DNA of 64,000 bases from Solibacillus isronensis (GTDB lineage: Bacteria; Bacillota; Bacilli; Bacillales_A; Planococcaceae): the NCBI RefSeq assembly GCF_023715405.1, contig NZ_JAMBOC010000004.1, positions 1-64,000 of the forward strand. The letters run 5' to 3'. Position 1 is the stretch's first letter, and each line of letters opens with the position of its first letter. Below, in pieces: positions 24,985 to 33,593 of the stretch. Position numbers and translations under genes: made by a program. The notes beneath the pieces were generated by a model. It saw only the letters and a program-made list of their open reading frames with translations, was not told the DNA's origin and did not search any database.

Positions 24985-25014
24985 TTTAACTTTTAGAAAA
25001 TAGCGTAGTATAAT
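24985..25014 (+). promoter_or_regulatory. promoter of the SE1561-family gene
   Basis: TTTAAC (24985-24990), an 18-nt spacer and a perfect TATAAT (25009-25014) lie about 35 nt before the start codon. Confidence 0.55.
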
Positions 25015-25049
25015 ATGAATAAGTCAATACAAAAGGAGCATCATACATT

Positions 25050-25235
25050 ATGAAGCCAATTACAAACAAAGAACAACAAGTAACATATTTAAAAGAACGC
25101 CTGGAAATTTTCCTTGAAGTGCTTGATGCAATCGATCCTGAAACGACGGAAATTGAAGATATTGATCGCTTAATTCAAATGATGGATGATTTAGAAGAAA
25201 AAATGGATCAATTCCAATCCCGCGAAGATAAATAG
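25050..25235 (+). CDS. SE1561 family protein
   Basis: This 61-residue, very acidic, fully helical protein contains QVTYLKERLEIFLEVLDAID and EDIDRLIQMMDDLEEKMDQF. It has the pattern I know from the SE1561 family of short Firmicutes proteins of unknown function. AAAGGAGCATC precedes the ATG and a good promoter and terminator flank it, so it is expressed alone. Heptad spacing of Leu/Ile suggests a coiled-coil dimer (inference). Confidence 0.8.
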   Translation: MKPITNKEQQVTYLKERLEIFLEVLDAIDPETTEIEDIDRLIQMMDDLEEKMDQFQSREDK

Positions 25236-25243
25236 AAAATTCA

Positions 25244-25275
25244 GCAATACCTGTACACTGGGTATTGCTTTTTTC
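25244..25275 (+). terminator. terminator after the SE1561-family gene
   Basis: GCAATACC and GGTATTGC pair around an 8-9 nt loop and are followed by TTTTTTC. Confidence 0.85.
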
Positions 25276-25335
25276 ATTCTTTTGACTAGTTCTGCTATTA
25301 TTCGCCGTTTTTTCATTTAATCTGACAAACATTCA

Positions 25336-25375
25336 TGTAAGCGCTCTTTTTTTTCTACATTAAAAGAGTTATAAT
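25336..25375 (+). promoter_or_regulatory. fumarase promoter with cre-like site
   Basis: A perfect -10 TATAAT lies at 25370-25375. Upstream, TGTAAGCGCTCTTT (25336-25349) matches the CcpA consensus TGWAARCGYTWnCW at 11 of 13 defined positions and overlaps the expected -35 region. This suggests carbon catabolite repression of the TCA-cycle gene. The leader to the start codon is ~110 nt, AT-rich, with nothing else recognised. Confidence 0.5.
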
Positions 25376-25489
25376 GTAAGATGGTTTATTAAGAAAGACA
25401 TAACATTCATTTCTTCGTGAAAGTTTTGTTCTAACTTATATCAATTTTATTGATCAAAATACACATATTTTTCTGGGGGGAAAAATAAG

Positions 25490-27028
25490 ATGGCATACTT
25501 AGAAACTTTAGAAAAAAGTCTTTATTCTTTAGTAACTGAAACATCTACTAACTTACCAAAAGACGTTCGTCGTGCTATTAAAGCTGCAAAAGAAGCAGAA
25601 AATGCTGGTACACGTGCAGCGATGTCTTTAGACACAATCACTACAAATATTGTAATGGCAGAAGATAATGTATCTCCAATTTGTCAAGATACGGGTCTAC
25701 CAACATTTAAAGTATATACTCCGGTTGGCGTAAACCAAATCGAAATTAAAAAAGCAATCCACACTGCAATTGCTGCAGCTACTGGTGATGCTAAATTACG
25801 CCCGAATTCAGTTGATTCATTGACTGGTAAAAACTCTGGAACAAACATTGGTGCTGGCCTTCCAGTAGTGAAGTTTGAGCAATGGGAAAATGACTATATT
25901 ACAGTGAAGCTTATTTTAAAAGGCGGCGGCTGTGAAAACAAAAATATCCAATATTCTTTACCTACAGAATTAGAAGGTTTAGGCCGCGCTGGTCGTGACT
26001 TAGACGGTATCCGTAAATGTATTTTACACTCTGTATGGCAAGCACAAGGACAAGGCTGTTCTGCTGGTTTCATCGGTGTTGGTATCGGTGGTGACCGCTC
26101 TTCAGGTTATGATCTTGCAAAAGAGCAATTATTCCGTCACGTTGATGACGTGAATCCAATCGAAGACTTAGCAAAACTAGAAAAGTATATTGTAGAAAAA
26201 TCAAATACATTCGGTGTTGGTACAATGGGCTTCGGCGGTGAAGCGACATTACTAGGTTGTAAAATCGGCGTAATGGACCGTTTACCAGCTTCATTCTTCG
26301 TATCTGTAGCATACAACTGTTGGGCTTACCGTCGTATGGCAATCGATATCGATCCGGCGACTGGCGAAATCACAAACTGGCACTACCAAGAAGGTGAAAA
26401 AATCACTTTCCGTGATGAAGAAAAACAAGAAAACTCGGACAACAAAGTAGTTGAATTGGTTGCACCGATTACTGAAGAAAAAATTCGTTCACTTAAAGTT
26501 GGGGACGTAGTAAAAATTTCTGGCCGTATGTACACAGGTCGTGACGCAATCCACCACCACTTAATCGGTGAAGGTGTAGAAGCGCCAGTAGATTTAGATG
26601 GTCAAATTATTTACCACTGTGGTCCGGTAATGGCGAAAGACGAAGCAGGCAACTGGGTCGTAAAAGCTGCTGGTCCAACAACTTCAATTCGTGAGGAGCC
26701 ATACCAAGGCGACATCATGAAAAAATTCGGTATCCGTGCTGTAATGGGTAAAGGCGGTATGGGACCAAAAACTCTTAAAGCTTTAGCAGAACACGGTGGC
26801 GTTTACTTAAATGCAATCGGTGGTGCAGCTCAGTACTACGCAGACTGCATTAAATCAGTTGACGGTGTAGACTTAATGGAATTCGGCATTCCAGAAGCAA
26901 TGTGGCACTTAACTGTAAAAGATTTTACTGCAGTAGTAACGATGGACTCTCATGGTAACTCATTACATGCTGATGTAGAGAAATCTTCTTTAGATAAACT
27001 AGCATTGCATGCAGAGCGCGTATTCTAA
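25490..27028 (+). CDS. fumA: class I fumarate hydratase (4Fe-4S)
   Basis: This iron-sulfur fumarase of 512 residues interconverts fumarate and malate in the TCA cycle. The N-terminal alpha domain has the cluster Cys in SPICQDTGLP (near 63), then GGGCENKN and GQGCSAGFIGVGIGGDRS. The C-terminal domain shows GRMYTGRDAIHHHL, AAGPTTSIREEPYQGD and VMGKGGMGPKTLKAL. Both domains are in one chain, as in FumA/FumB rather than split TtdAB. Most Bacillus use the oxygen-stable class II FumC, so a class I enzyme is notable. The start follows a very strong GGGGGGAA site. Codon use looks like that of a highly expressed gene. Confidence 0.93.
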   Translation: MAYLETLEKSLYSLVTETSTNLPKDVRRAIKAAKEAENAGTRAAMSLDTITTNIVMAEDNVSPICQDTGLPTFKVYTPVGVNQIEIKKAIHTAIAAATGDAKLRPNSVDSLTGKNSGTNIGAGLPVVKFEQWENDYITVKLILKGGGCENKNIQYSLPTELEGLGRAGRDLDGIRKCILHSVWQAQGQGCSAGFIGVGIGGDRSSGYDLAKEQLFRHVDDVNPIEDLAKLEKYIVEKSNTFGVGTMGFGGEATLLGCKIGVMDRLPASFFVSVAYNCWAYRRMAIDIDPATGEITNWHYQEGEKITFRDEEKQENSDNKVVELVAPITEEKIRSLKVGDVVKISGRMYTGRDAIHHHLIGEGVEAPVDLDGQIIYHCGPVMAKDEAGNWVVKAAGPTTSIREEPYQGDIMKKFGIRAVMGKGGMGPKTLKALAEHGGVYLNAIGGAAQYYADCIKSVDGVDLMEFGIPEAMWHLTVKDFTAVVTMDSHGNSLHADVEKSSLDKLALHAERVF

Positions 27029-27037
27029 TAGTTATGA

Positions 27038-27074
27038 AAAACGACTTCTTCCTAAATGGTTGAAGTCGTTTTTT
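27038..27074 (+). terminator. terminator after fumA
   Basis: AAACGACTTC and GAAGTCGTTT form a 10-bp stem with a 13-nt loop, followed by TTTT. Confidence 0.85.
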
Positions 27075-27164
27075 ATTTCTGTATTTTAAATTACATATAA
27101 TTCTAACTATTCCTTTTATCGGTATGCTATACTATTTTATTATATAAGGTATAGGTGGTGTTAT

Positions 27165-27392
27165 ATGCTCTATATTAAGATATTGATTAATGCATTATTT
27201 ATAGCTGCCCAAATACACGTGAGTACTAAATATCAGTATAGACGCAGCTTTCTTGTTGCCCTTTCGTATACAATTTATGTGATTATTATTCTCCCTTACG
27301 TAACCCTCGAGTATATATACCTATATCTTTCATTAATGCTTTGGCTATTTTTCAGCGCAAGCTTTTTTATGCGGGATCGATTGTTTGGTTAA
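27165..27392 (+). CDS. small hydrophobic protein, function unknown
   Basis: This is a 75-residue frame with about three hydrophobic stretches (residues 3-20, 28-50, 52-68), rich in Tyr, Ile and Leu, ending with basic FFMRDRLFG. I do not recognise the family. A TATACT-like -10 (near 27126), a GGTGGTG ribosome site and a terminator right after the stop favour a real gene. There is no visible partner. Confidence 0.5.
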   Translation: MLYIKILINALFIAAQIHVSTKYQYRRSFLVALSYTIYVIIILPYVTLEYIYLYLSLMLWLFFSASFFMRDRLFG

Positions 27393-27396
27393 AAAA

Positions 27397-27427
27397 AGCA
27401 GCACAGAATTTGTCTGTGCTGCTTTTA
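27397..27427 (+). terminator. bidirectional terminator, small gene / tcyP
   Basis: AGCAGCACAGA and TCTGTGCTGCT form an 11-bp perfect stem with a 5-nt loop; A7 lies before and TTTT after it, serving both convergent genes. Confidence 0.9.
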
Positions 27428-27431
27428 AATA

Positions 27432-28811
27432 TTATTGAACTAATTGTGTATCGGCTGGTTCATTGTAAACTGTTGTATCGAGCTCTTTTGTTGCACGGCT
27501 TGATACGACACCTGAAACCATTGACCCGCTTACATTAAGTGCTGTACGACCCATGTCGATTAAAGGTTCTACCGAAATTAAAACACCTGCTAACGCAATC
27601 GGTAAATCCATTGCAGATAAGACGATAATGGCTGCGAATGTCGCACCACCACCTACACCTGCCACACCAAATGAACTAATCGCCACAATTAAAATTAATG
27701 TTGCGATAAAGCCAGGTGTTAACGGATCAATACCTACTGTCGGTGCAATCATTACTGCCAACATTGCCGGATAAACACCCGCACAACCATTTTGCCCAAT
27801 TGAAAGACCAAACGAGGCAGCAAAGTTGGCAATTCCATCAGGAACACCAAGACGCTTTGTCTGTGTTTGAATATTTAACGGTAATGCCCCTGCACTTGAA
27901 CGTGAAGTAAATGCAAACAGCAGTACTTCAGCTGTTTTTTTCAAATAAGTTAATGGACTTAAACCTGTTAATGCCACAATGATTAAATGCAGAATGAACA
28001 TAGCGATCAATGCAACATAAGAAGCTAGGATGAATTTACCTAAATCCATAATCGCCCCTAAATCACTCGTTGCAACGGTACGTGCCATAATGGCAGCTAC
28101 ACCATATGGAGTTAAACGTAAAATAATACGTACAACACCCATGATTAAACCGTAAAGTGCATCGACACCTTTTTTAACATTTGCCGCCGTTTCTTCTTCT
28201 TTTCGACGGAGTGTTAAATAACTAAATCCTAAAAATGCCGCGAATATTACAACCCCGATTGTTGATGTTGCACGAGATCCTGTTAAATCCGCAAATGGAT
28301 TTGCAGGAAACATTGATAAAATCTGTTCAGGTAAAGGTGTCACTTCTGCCGAACGTTCAACCAATGATTCACCGCGTGCAATTTCAGCCTCACCTTGCAT
28401 AATTTGAGATGCATCTAAGTCAAATAACACTGTTGATGCAATACCTAAACCAGCTGCAACGGCAGTTGTGCCGATTAATACTGATAAAATAACTGCTGCT
28501 GACTTACCTAAGTTTTTACCAAACGTTACTTTTGTAAATGCAGCTAATATCGAGATGAATACTAAAGGCATTGCAATCATCTGCAGTAACTTTACATAGC
28601 CGGTTCCGACGATGTTATACCATGGAACAGTTTCATTAATGGCATCTGCCCCTGCCCCATAGGCAAATTGTAAACCTACCCCAAGTAAAATACCTAATCC
28701 TAAGGCAATAAAAACACGATTTGAAAACTTAACATGCTTCGCTTTAAGGAAATATAAAAAAGCAATGACGATTAACAGCAAAGCAATATTAAGCAATACG
28801 TAGAAATTCAA
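27432..28811 (-). CDS. tcyP: L-cystine:cation symporter TcyP (DAACS family)
   Basis: This 459-residue secondary carrier of the dicarboxylate/amino acid:cation symporter family matches TcyP (YhcL) of B. subtilis over its C-terminal half. The recognisable blocks are TSRSSAGALPLNIQTQ (substrate-binding hairpin), FGLSIGQNGCAGVYPAML, GVAGVGGGATFAAI and EPLIDMGRTALNVSGSM. It imports cystine as a sulphur source. The start is taken as TTG AAT TTC, 5-6 nt after GGAGGAG; a TTG five codons earlier is part of that site. It is monocistronic with its own promoter, divergent from the metal ATPase. No S-box or T-box is visible upstream. Confidence 0.9.
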   Translation of the reverse strand: MNFYVLLNIALLLIVIAFLYFLKAKHVKFSNRVFIALGLGILLGVGLQFAYGAGADAINETVPWYNIVGTGYVKLLQMIAMPLVFISILAAFTKVTFGKNLGKSAAVILSVLIGTTAVAAGLGIASTVLFDLDASQIMQGEAEIARGESLVERSAEVTPLPEQILSMFPANPFADLTGSRATSTIGVVIFAAFLGFSYLTLRRKEEETAANVKKGVDALYGLIMGVVRIILRLTPYGVAAIMARTVATSDLGAIMDLGKFILASYVALIAMFILHLIIVALTGLSPLTYLKKTAEVLLFAFTSRSSAGALPLNIQTQTKRLGVPDGIANFAASFGLSIGQNGCAGVYPAMLAVMIAPTVGIDPLTPGFIATLILIVAISSFGVAGVGGGATFAAIIVLSAMDLPIALAGVLISVEPLIDMGRTALNVSGSMVSGVVSSRATKELDTTVYNEPADTQLVQ

Positions 28812-28846
28812 AGTAAACTCCTCCAATTTAATAAATATACTCCATT

Positions 28847-28874
28847 ATATTACTCTATAATCCTTATAAGTCAA
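28847..28874 (-). promoter_or_regulatory. tcyP promoter (candidate)
   Basis: On the minus strand TTGACT (28869-28874) and TAATAT (28847-28852) are 16 nt apart, about 35 nt before the tcyP start. Confidence 0.5.
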
Positions 28875-28932
28875 GTTGGCATTATTTTTTTTAATTCTCT
28901 ATTGTATGTTATTTACAAAATAAGTTACCTAT

Positions 28933-28966
28933 ATTATAATAATTCTAAATAAGAAATTATTATAAT
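28933..28966. promoter_or_regulatory. 34-bp inverted repeat with Per-box-like half
   Basis: ATTATAATAATT (28933-28944) and AATTATTATAAT (28955-28966) are perfect 12-bp inverted repeats separated by 10 bp, just upstream of the -35 of the metal ATPase gene. TTATAATAATTCTAA (28934-28948) also matches the PerR consensus at 13 of 14 positions. Confidence 0.5.
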
Positions 28967-28970
28967 CTAA

Positions 28971-29015
28971 TTGAAACCCATTATCAGTCCCTATTAATAT
29001 TAATAATCATTATCA
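28971..29015 (+). promoter_or_regulatory. metal ATPase promoter with Fur-box-like operator
   Basis: TTGAAA (28971-28976), an 18-nt spacer and TAATAT (28995-29000) form a promoter. TAATAATCATTATCA (29001-29015) sits over the +1 and matches the 7-1-7 Fur box TGATAATnATTATCA at 13 of 14 positions, and the Per box at 12 of 14. It touches the ribosome site, so binding would block initiation. Confidence 0.65.
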
Positions 29016-29026
29016 AGGAGGTATTT

Positions 29027-30931
29027 ATGAATAATTCTAATCGAGAAAACTTATCATTAAATGAGAAAATCTTAGAACACAAAGAATTAATTGCTGCTTT
29101 AGTATCCGGCTTTATCATTTTGCTCGCGTGGCGAATGGAATCAACAGAGCAAACGACAGCTGCTGTAATAGCATATTTAACAGCATTTTTTATCGGTGGC
29201 TATGCAAAAGCAAAAGAAGGCATTGAAGATACTATTGAAGATAAGTCTTTAAATGTAGAAATTCTAATGATTATCGCTGCCATTGGTTCTGCCATTATCG
29301 GTTACTGGATGGAAGGTGCTATATTAATCTTTATATTTGCCTTAAGCGGCGCACTTGAAACATATGCAATGAATAAAAACAATCGTGAAATCTCTTCATT
29401 AATGGAACTGCAGCCAGAGGAAGCATGGCTTGTACGAGGCGGATTTGAACCGATTAAAGTTTCCGTAAAAGATTTGAAGGTAAACGATCATATATTAGTA
29501 AAACCAGGTGAACGTATTCCGGCAGATGGCGAAATTTATAAAGGTATTTCAACAGTTGATGAGGCAGCGATTACCGGTGAATCAATGCCGATTACTAAAA
29601 ATGTAGGGAATGAAGTTTTTGCCGGTACAGTAAATTTAAACAGTGTGTTAACTGTAAAAGTAACGAAGCCTAGTTCCGAAACATTGTTCCAAAAAATCAT
29701 TACACTTGTTCAATCTGCACAAAGCGAAAAATCACCTTCCCAACAGTTTATTGAACGCTTTGAAAGTGTGTATGTAAAAGCAGTATTATTGGCCGTAGCA
29801 CTCATGATGTTTTTACCGCACTATTTATTAGACTGGGATTGGACGACAACTCTTTACCGCGCAATGGTATTACTTGTTGTTGCTTCTCCTTGTGCATTAG
29901 TTGCTTCTATTATGCCGGCTACCCTTTCAGCGATTTCCAATGGTGCGAGAAACGGGATACTTGTTAAAGGCGGTGTGCATTTAGAAAATTTAAGCTCGAT
30001 CCGCGTATTGGCAGTAGATAAGACTGGTACATTAACACAAGGAACACCTGTTGTGACGGATTTTATTGTTCGTGATGATTTAGATAAACAGCAGACGTTA
30101 GCTTTAATAGCAGGGATTGAAGGACAGTCAAACCATCCCCTTGCACAGGCGATTAACGCATTTGCTAAAAAGGAGAATGTCAACACTCCGGATAGTATTA
30201 CTATTGAAGATATTCCTGGTTACGGGATGAAAGCGCAATTTAATGAACAGTCCTATTTAATCGGAAAACCTGACTTTGTAGGAGCAAATTTGGCAAAGCA
30301 ATTTGCTGGTGGAGCACTCGAACAATTAGCGAATGAAGGTAAAACAGTTGTCTTCCTGAAAGATCATCAAGGCATTGCAGCACTAATCGCCCTTAAAGAT
30401 GTCGTTCGGGAAGAGGCAAAAAAAGCGGTAGCTGCACTGCAAGAGCTAGGTATTAATGTAGCTATGCTGACCGGCGACAATGAAACAACTGCAAAAGCGA
30501 TTGCAAAAGAAGCTGGTGTTACGACTTATGTGGCGGAGTGCTTGCCGGAAACGAAGGTCGAGCATATTAAGCAATACGAAAAAACATCCGGCCATGTCGG
30601 CATGGTTGGCGATGGTATTAATGATGCCCCTGCCCTTGCTACAGCCTCCGTCGGTATTGCAATGGGCGGCGGTACAGATGTCGCACTAGAGACAGCGGAT
30701 GTAATATTAATGAAAAACGACTTATCTAAAATTGCCCATGCCGTTAAGCTTTCGCGAAAGATGCAGCGTATCGTGAAACAGAACATTATTTTTTCATTAA
30801 CGGTTATTGCACTGCTGATCATTTCGAACTTTTTCCAAGCAATCAGCCTTCCTCTAGGCGTTATTGGTCATGAAGGCAGTACGATTTTAGTAATTTTAAA
30901 TGGATTACGTATGCTGAGTAAAAATGTTTAA
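29027..30931 (+). CDS. P1B-type metal-efflux ATPase (PfeT/ZosA/FrvA-like)
   Basis: This 634-residue membrane ATPase moves transition metals. It has an actuator loop with TGESMPIT, the membrane SPC motif (VVASPCALVASIMPA, near 288), the phosphorylation site DKTGTLTQG, the SNHPLAQAI nucleotide loop, GDGINDAPALA, and the TM8 motif GHEGST near the C-terminus. SPC plus HEG(S)T is the P1B-4 pattern, shared with B. subtilis PfeT (formerly ZosA) and Listeria FrvA, which export ferrous iron and are controlled by PerR and/or Fur. There is no N-terminal metal-binding domain. The Fur/PerR-like operators upstream fit iron efflux; zinc or cobalt remains possible. Confidence 0.9.
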   Translation: MNNSNRENLSLNEKILEHKELIAALVSGFIILLAWRMESTEQTTAAVIAYLTAFFIGGYAKAKEGIEDTIEDKSLNVEILMIIAAIGSAIIGYWMEGAILIFIFALSGALETYAMNKNNREISSLMELQPEEAWLVRGGFEPIKVSVKDLKVNDHILVKPGERIPADGEIYKGISTVDEAAITGESMPITKNVGNEVFAGTVNLNSVLTVKVTKPSSETLFQKIITLVQSAQSEKSPSQQFIERFESVYVKAVLLAVALMMFLPHYLLDWDWTTTLYRAMVLLVVASPCALVASIMPATLSAISNGARNGILVKGGVHLENLSSIRVLAVDKTGTLTQGTPVVTDFIVRDDLDKQQTLALIAGIEGQSNHPLAQAINAFAKKENVNTPDSITIEDIPGYGMKAQFNEQSYLIGKPDFVGANLAKQFAGGALEQLANEGKTVVFLKDHQGIAALIALKDVVREEAKKAVAALQELGINVAMLTGDNETTAKAIAKEAGVTTYVAECLPETKVEHIKQYEKTSGHVGMVGDGINDAPALATASVGIAMGGGTDVALETADVILMKNDLSKIAHAVKLSRKMQRIVKQNIIFSLTVIALLIISNFFQAISLPLGVIGHEGSTILVILNGLRMLSKNV

Positions 30932-30946
30932 TCCAACAATAAAAAA

Positions 30947-30976
30947 GTGCATCCCCTTAGCAGGATGCACCTTTTT
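30947..30976 (+). terminator. bidirectional terminator, metal ATPase / gntP
   Basis: GTGCATCC and GGATGCAC pair around an 8-nt loop, with AAAAAA before and CTTTTT after the stem, between convergent genes. Confidence 0.88.
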
Positions 30977-30986
30977 GCTTTCTCTA

Positions 30987-32333
30987 TTAAACTAGTACAA
31001 ACCATAAAGCCATTGTTACGATAATTGTTGTTAAACCCATCAGCAATGTTGCCATCGTTTGCGCTTTATAGGCATCCGTTACTTTCATTCCGCTGTATTG
31101 TGTAATTACCCAGAAGAAACTGTCGTTTACATGACTCACTGTCATAGCACCCGCACCAATTGCCATAACGACTAAAGCTAAAGGTACAGCCCCTTCGATT
31201 CCTAAAGTCGGGAGCATCGGTGCGATTAAAGAGGATGTAATAACTATTGCTGCAGTTGAAGAACCTTGCGCTGTTTTTAAAGCTGCAGCAATTAAAAAGG
31301 GAATTAATAAAAATAGTGCGCCTGTAGCTAAAACACCTAAATCCATTTCCTGCAGTTTATCACCGACGCCTGTATTTTTAATAACAGTACCAAATGCACC
31401 ACCAGCCCCTGTTATTAGTAAAATTGGCGCTGCTTCTTTTAATGCTTCACCAATCCAGTTTGATAATGTTTCTTCACTCAGTTCAGGCAGTAGTAAAAAT
31501 GCAGCAAATACCCCTAGGATGAGTGCTACTGTCGGTGAACCTAAGAATCTGAAGAAAGTATTAACTCCCGCTTCCGGATCACCTACTAATGCAGCAACCG
31601 AACCTGCCCCGATCAACACAATCGGCAACACAATCGGTAAGAATGATTTGAACGTAGAAGGCATTTTACCAAAAGACTTAATAATTTCATCGTAATCCAG
31701 TGCCGGTTCATCATCTGCCTCAACTCGAATTTTTGATGCCACTTTCGTTGCCCAAATATAGCCTACAATTGTCGCTGGAATAGCAACGATTAATCCCATT
31801 AAAATAATCGTACCTAAATAATCTGTCGCACCAATATTCCCTGCAGCCGCAATTGGTCCAGGAGTAGGCGGCACGAGTACGTGTGTTGCATATAAACCAG
31901 TAGCTAAAGCAACTGCCATTGAAGCAATTGTTACGCCTGCACGTTTAGCCAGCGCTTTCTTTAAACTCGTTAAAATAATATAGCCTGAATCGCAAAATAC
32001 CGGAATGGATACAATGTAGCCAATGATCGACATTGCTAATTGCGGTCGTTTCGGTCCGATTACCCGCAATACGACTTCAGCCATACGATATGCAGCACCG
32101 GATTTTTCTAATATAATTCCAATAATTGTACCTGCTACGATGACGATACCGATACTCGTCATCAGTCCTCCAAAACCTATGTTAATACTCTCTACAACTG
32201 TTAGTAAAGGCATACCTGCTGCAATACCAACAAAGAATGAACTAATTAATAATGCAAGAAACGGATGCAGTTTTAGTTTTGCCGTTGCAAAGACAATGAA
32301 CAACACACCAATCAGAATAATTAGAAACAACAC
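30987..32333 (-). CDS. GntP family permease (probable glycerate/gluconate carrier)
   Basis: This 448-residue membrane carrier has about 12 helices and family signatures LVPPTPGPIAAAGNIGA, IPVFCDSGYIILTSL, AQGSSTAAIVITSSLIAPML and HVNDSFFWVITQYSGM. GntP-family members carry gluconate, glycerate or related sugar acids in symport with protons. The gene begins with GTG 15 nt after glxK, clearly in its operon, so D-glycerate is the more likely substrate (inference). The GGAGTGGGG site lies before the start. Confidence 0.88.
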   Translation of the reverse strand: MLFLIILIGVLFIVFATAKLKLHPFLALLISSFFVGIAAGMPLLTVVESINIGFGGLMTSIGIVIVAGTIIGIILEKSGAAYRMAEVVLRVIGPKRPQLAMSIIGYIVSIPVFCDSGYIILTSLKKALAKRAGVTIASMAVALATGLYATHVLVPPTPGPIAAAGNIGATDYLGTIILMGLIVAIPATIVGYIWATKVASKIRVEADDEPALDYDEIIKSFGKMPSTFKSFLPIVLPIVLIGAGSVAALVGDPEAGVNTFFRFLGSPTVALILGVFAAFLLLPELSEETLSNWIGEALKEAAPILLITGAGGAFGTVIKNTGVGDKLQEMDLGVLATGALFLLIPFLIAAALKTAQGSSTAAIVITSSLIAPMLPTLGIEGAVPLALVVMAIGAGAMTVSHVNDSFFWVITQYSGMKVTDAYKAQTMATLLMGLTTIIVTMALWFVLV

Positions 32334-32348
32334 TTCTTCCCCACTCCT

Positions 32349-33467
32349 TTATATTAGTCTTTTTATTAAATCCATAACCTTTTGATCCAGATAAAAGCTT
32401 GGATTATTCAATGATTGCTCCACTGAAATTTCCTCACTAACAATGCTTTCAACCTGATGAAAATAGGTTTTTAGCATATGAGAATTTTCGATCATTCCTG
32501 AAAGTAAAATGGTAGGAACACCTTGTTCTTTAGCCAGCTTAGCAACCCCTATTGGAGCTTTCCCAGAAAGTGTTTGTTCATCCGATTTCCCTTCACCTGT
32601 TATAACAAAATCCGCGTGTTCCAGATGATTTGAAAATTGCACTGCTTCCAGCACAATATCTACACCAGGCTTAAATTGGTGAGGAAAAAATGCCATAAAT
32701 GCAGAGCCTATTCCGCCCGCTGCACCAGCTCCTGCACAATGACGGACTTTTACATTTTGCTGTGATTCAATTATAGAAATATAATGTTTTAAATTTTGAT
32801 CAAATATATTAATATCATGCTGATTTACTCCTTTTTGCGGACCAAATACGGAAGTAGCCCCGTTTGCACCTATTAACGGATTATCTACATCACAGGCAAT
32901 CATGAATGTGCTCTCAGAGATTCGTGAATCAAAACTAGACAAATCGATTTTCTCGAGTTCCTTAAATTGAAATACATCGTTTAAAATTTCCTTACCATTT
33001 TTCGCAATAAACTTCATTCCAAGTGCCCTTAGCATCCCTTGGCCACCGTCATTTGTAGCGCTTCCCCCGATACCGATAATAAAGTGACGGTAACCTGAAT
33101 CCATTGCATGCTGTATTAATTGACCCGTTCCATATGTTGTCGCAAAACGGGGATTTTTTTCTTCTTCATTAATAAGAGTTAACCCTGAAGCTTGGGCCAT
33201 CTCTATTACACAAGTTTTTCCGTCACCGAGTACTCCATATTTAGCTTCAATCAATTTTCCTAATGGATTTTGAACAGATGCTGTCAAATACTTACCTTTT
33301 GTTGCTTTGACTAGTGCATCAAGTGTTCCTTCACCGCCATCGGCAATCGGTAAACAAATTGTTTCAATCTTATTGTCCACCTTTTTAATTGCTTCCTTTA
33401 TAACTGATGTAACCTCTCCGGAAGTCAATGATCCTTTAAAGGAATCCGGGCTTATAATAATCTTCAT
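32349..33467 (-). CDS. glxK: glycerate kinase (GlxK/GarK family)
   Basis: This is a 372-residue kinase phosphorylating D-glycerate, feeding 2- or 3-phosphoglycerate into glycolysis. Type-1 glycerate kinase signatures are clear: N-terminal IISPDSFKGSLTS, ADGGEGTLDALV, the loop IGIGGSATNDGGQGML, and VITGEGKSDEQTLSGKAPIGVA. GGGAGGAATC precedes the ATG. It forms an operon with the GntP-type permease and is divergent from a CdaR-type regulator. A cre site near the transcription start implies CcpA control. This is a complete glycerate uptake and activation module. Confidence 0.93.
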   Translation of the reverse strand: MKIIISPDSFKGSLTSGEVTSVIKEAIKKVDNKIETICLPIADGGEGTLDALVKATKGKYLTASVQNPLGKLIEAKYGVLGDGKTCVIEMAQASGLTLINEEEKNPRFATTYGTGQLIQHAMDSGYRHFIIGIGGSATNDGGQGMLRALGMKFIAKNGKEILNDVFQFKELEKIDLSSFDSRISESTFMIACDVDNPLIGANGATSVFGPQKGVNQHDINIFDQNLKHYISIIESQQNVKVRHCAGAGAAGGIGSAFMAFFPHQFKPGVDIVLEAVQFSNHLEHADFVITGEGKSDEQTLSGKAPIGVAKLAKEQGVPTILLSGMIENSHMLKTYFHQVESIVSEEISVEQSLNNPSFYLDQKVMDLIKRLI

Positions 33468-33487
33468 ATGATTCCTCCCTCACGTGA

Positions 33488-33510
33488 ATAAAGCGCTTAC
33501 AAAGATTATA
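33488..33510 (-). promoter_or_regulatory. glxK -10 and cre site
   Basis: The minus strand has a perfect TATAAT (33505-33510) followed by TGTAAGCGCTTTAT (33488-33501). The latter fits the CcpA consensus TGWAARCGYTWnCW at all but one defined position and covers the expected +1. Catabolite repression of glycerate use is the natural reading. Confidence 0.65.
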
Positions 33511-33533
33511 GTGTTAAAATTCTGAATTTAATT

Positions 33534-33592
33534 TATACTTGGTGTATAATTTTTTTTATAAATATTATTTTATTTTTGTACGAGGTGTATAA
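33534..33592 (+). promoter_or_regulatory. repeated GGTGTATAA element in the glxK-cdaR gap
   Basis: GGTGTATAA occurs at 33541-33549 and again at 33584-33592, 43 bp apart (about four helical turns). The first copy is part of the inverted repeat TATAC-TTGGT-GTATA (33534-33548). The second overlaps the cdaR ribosome site. These are candidate binding sites for the CdaR-like protein itself. Confidence 0.35.
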
Positions 33593-33593
33593 A

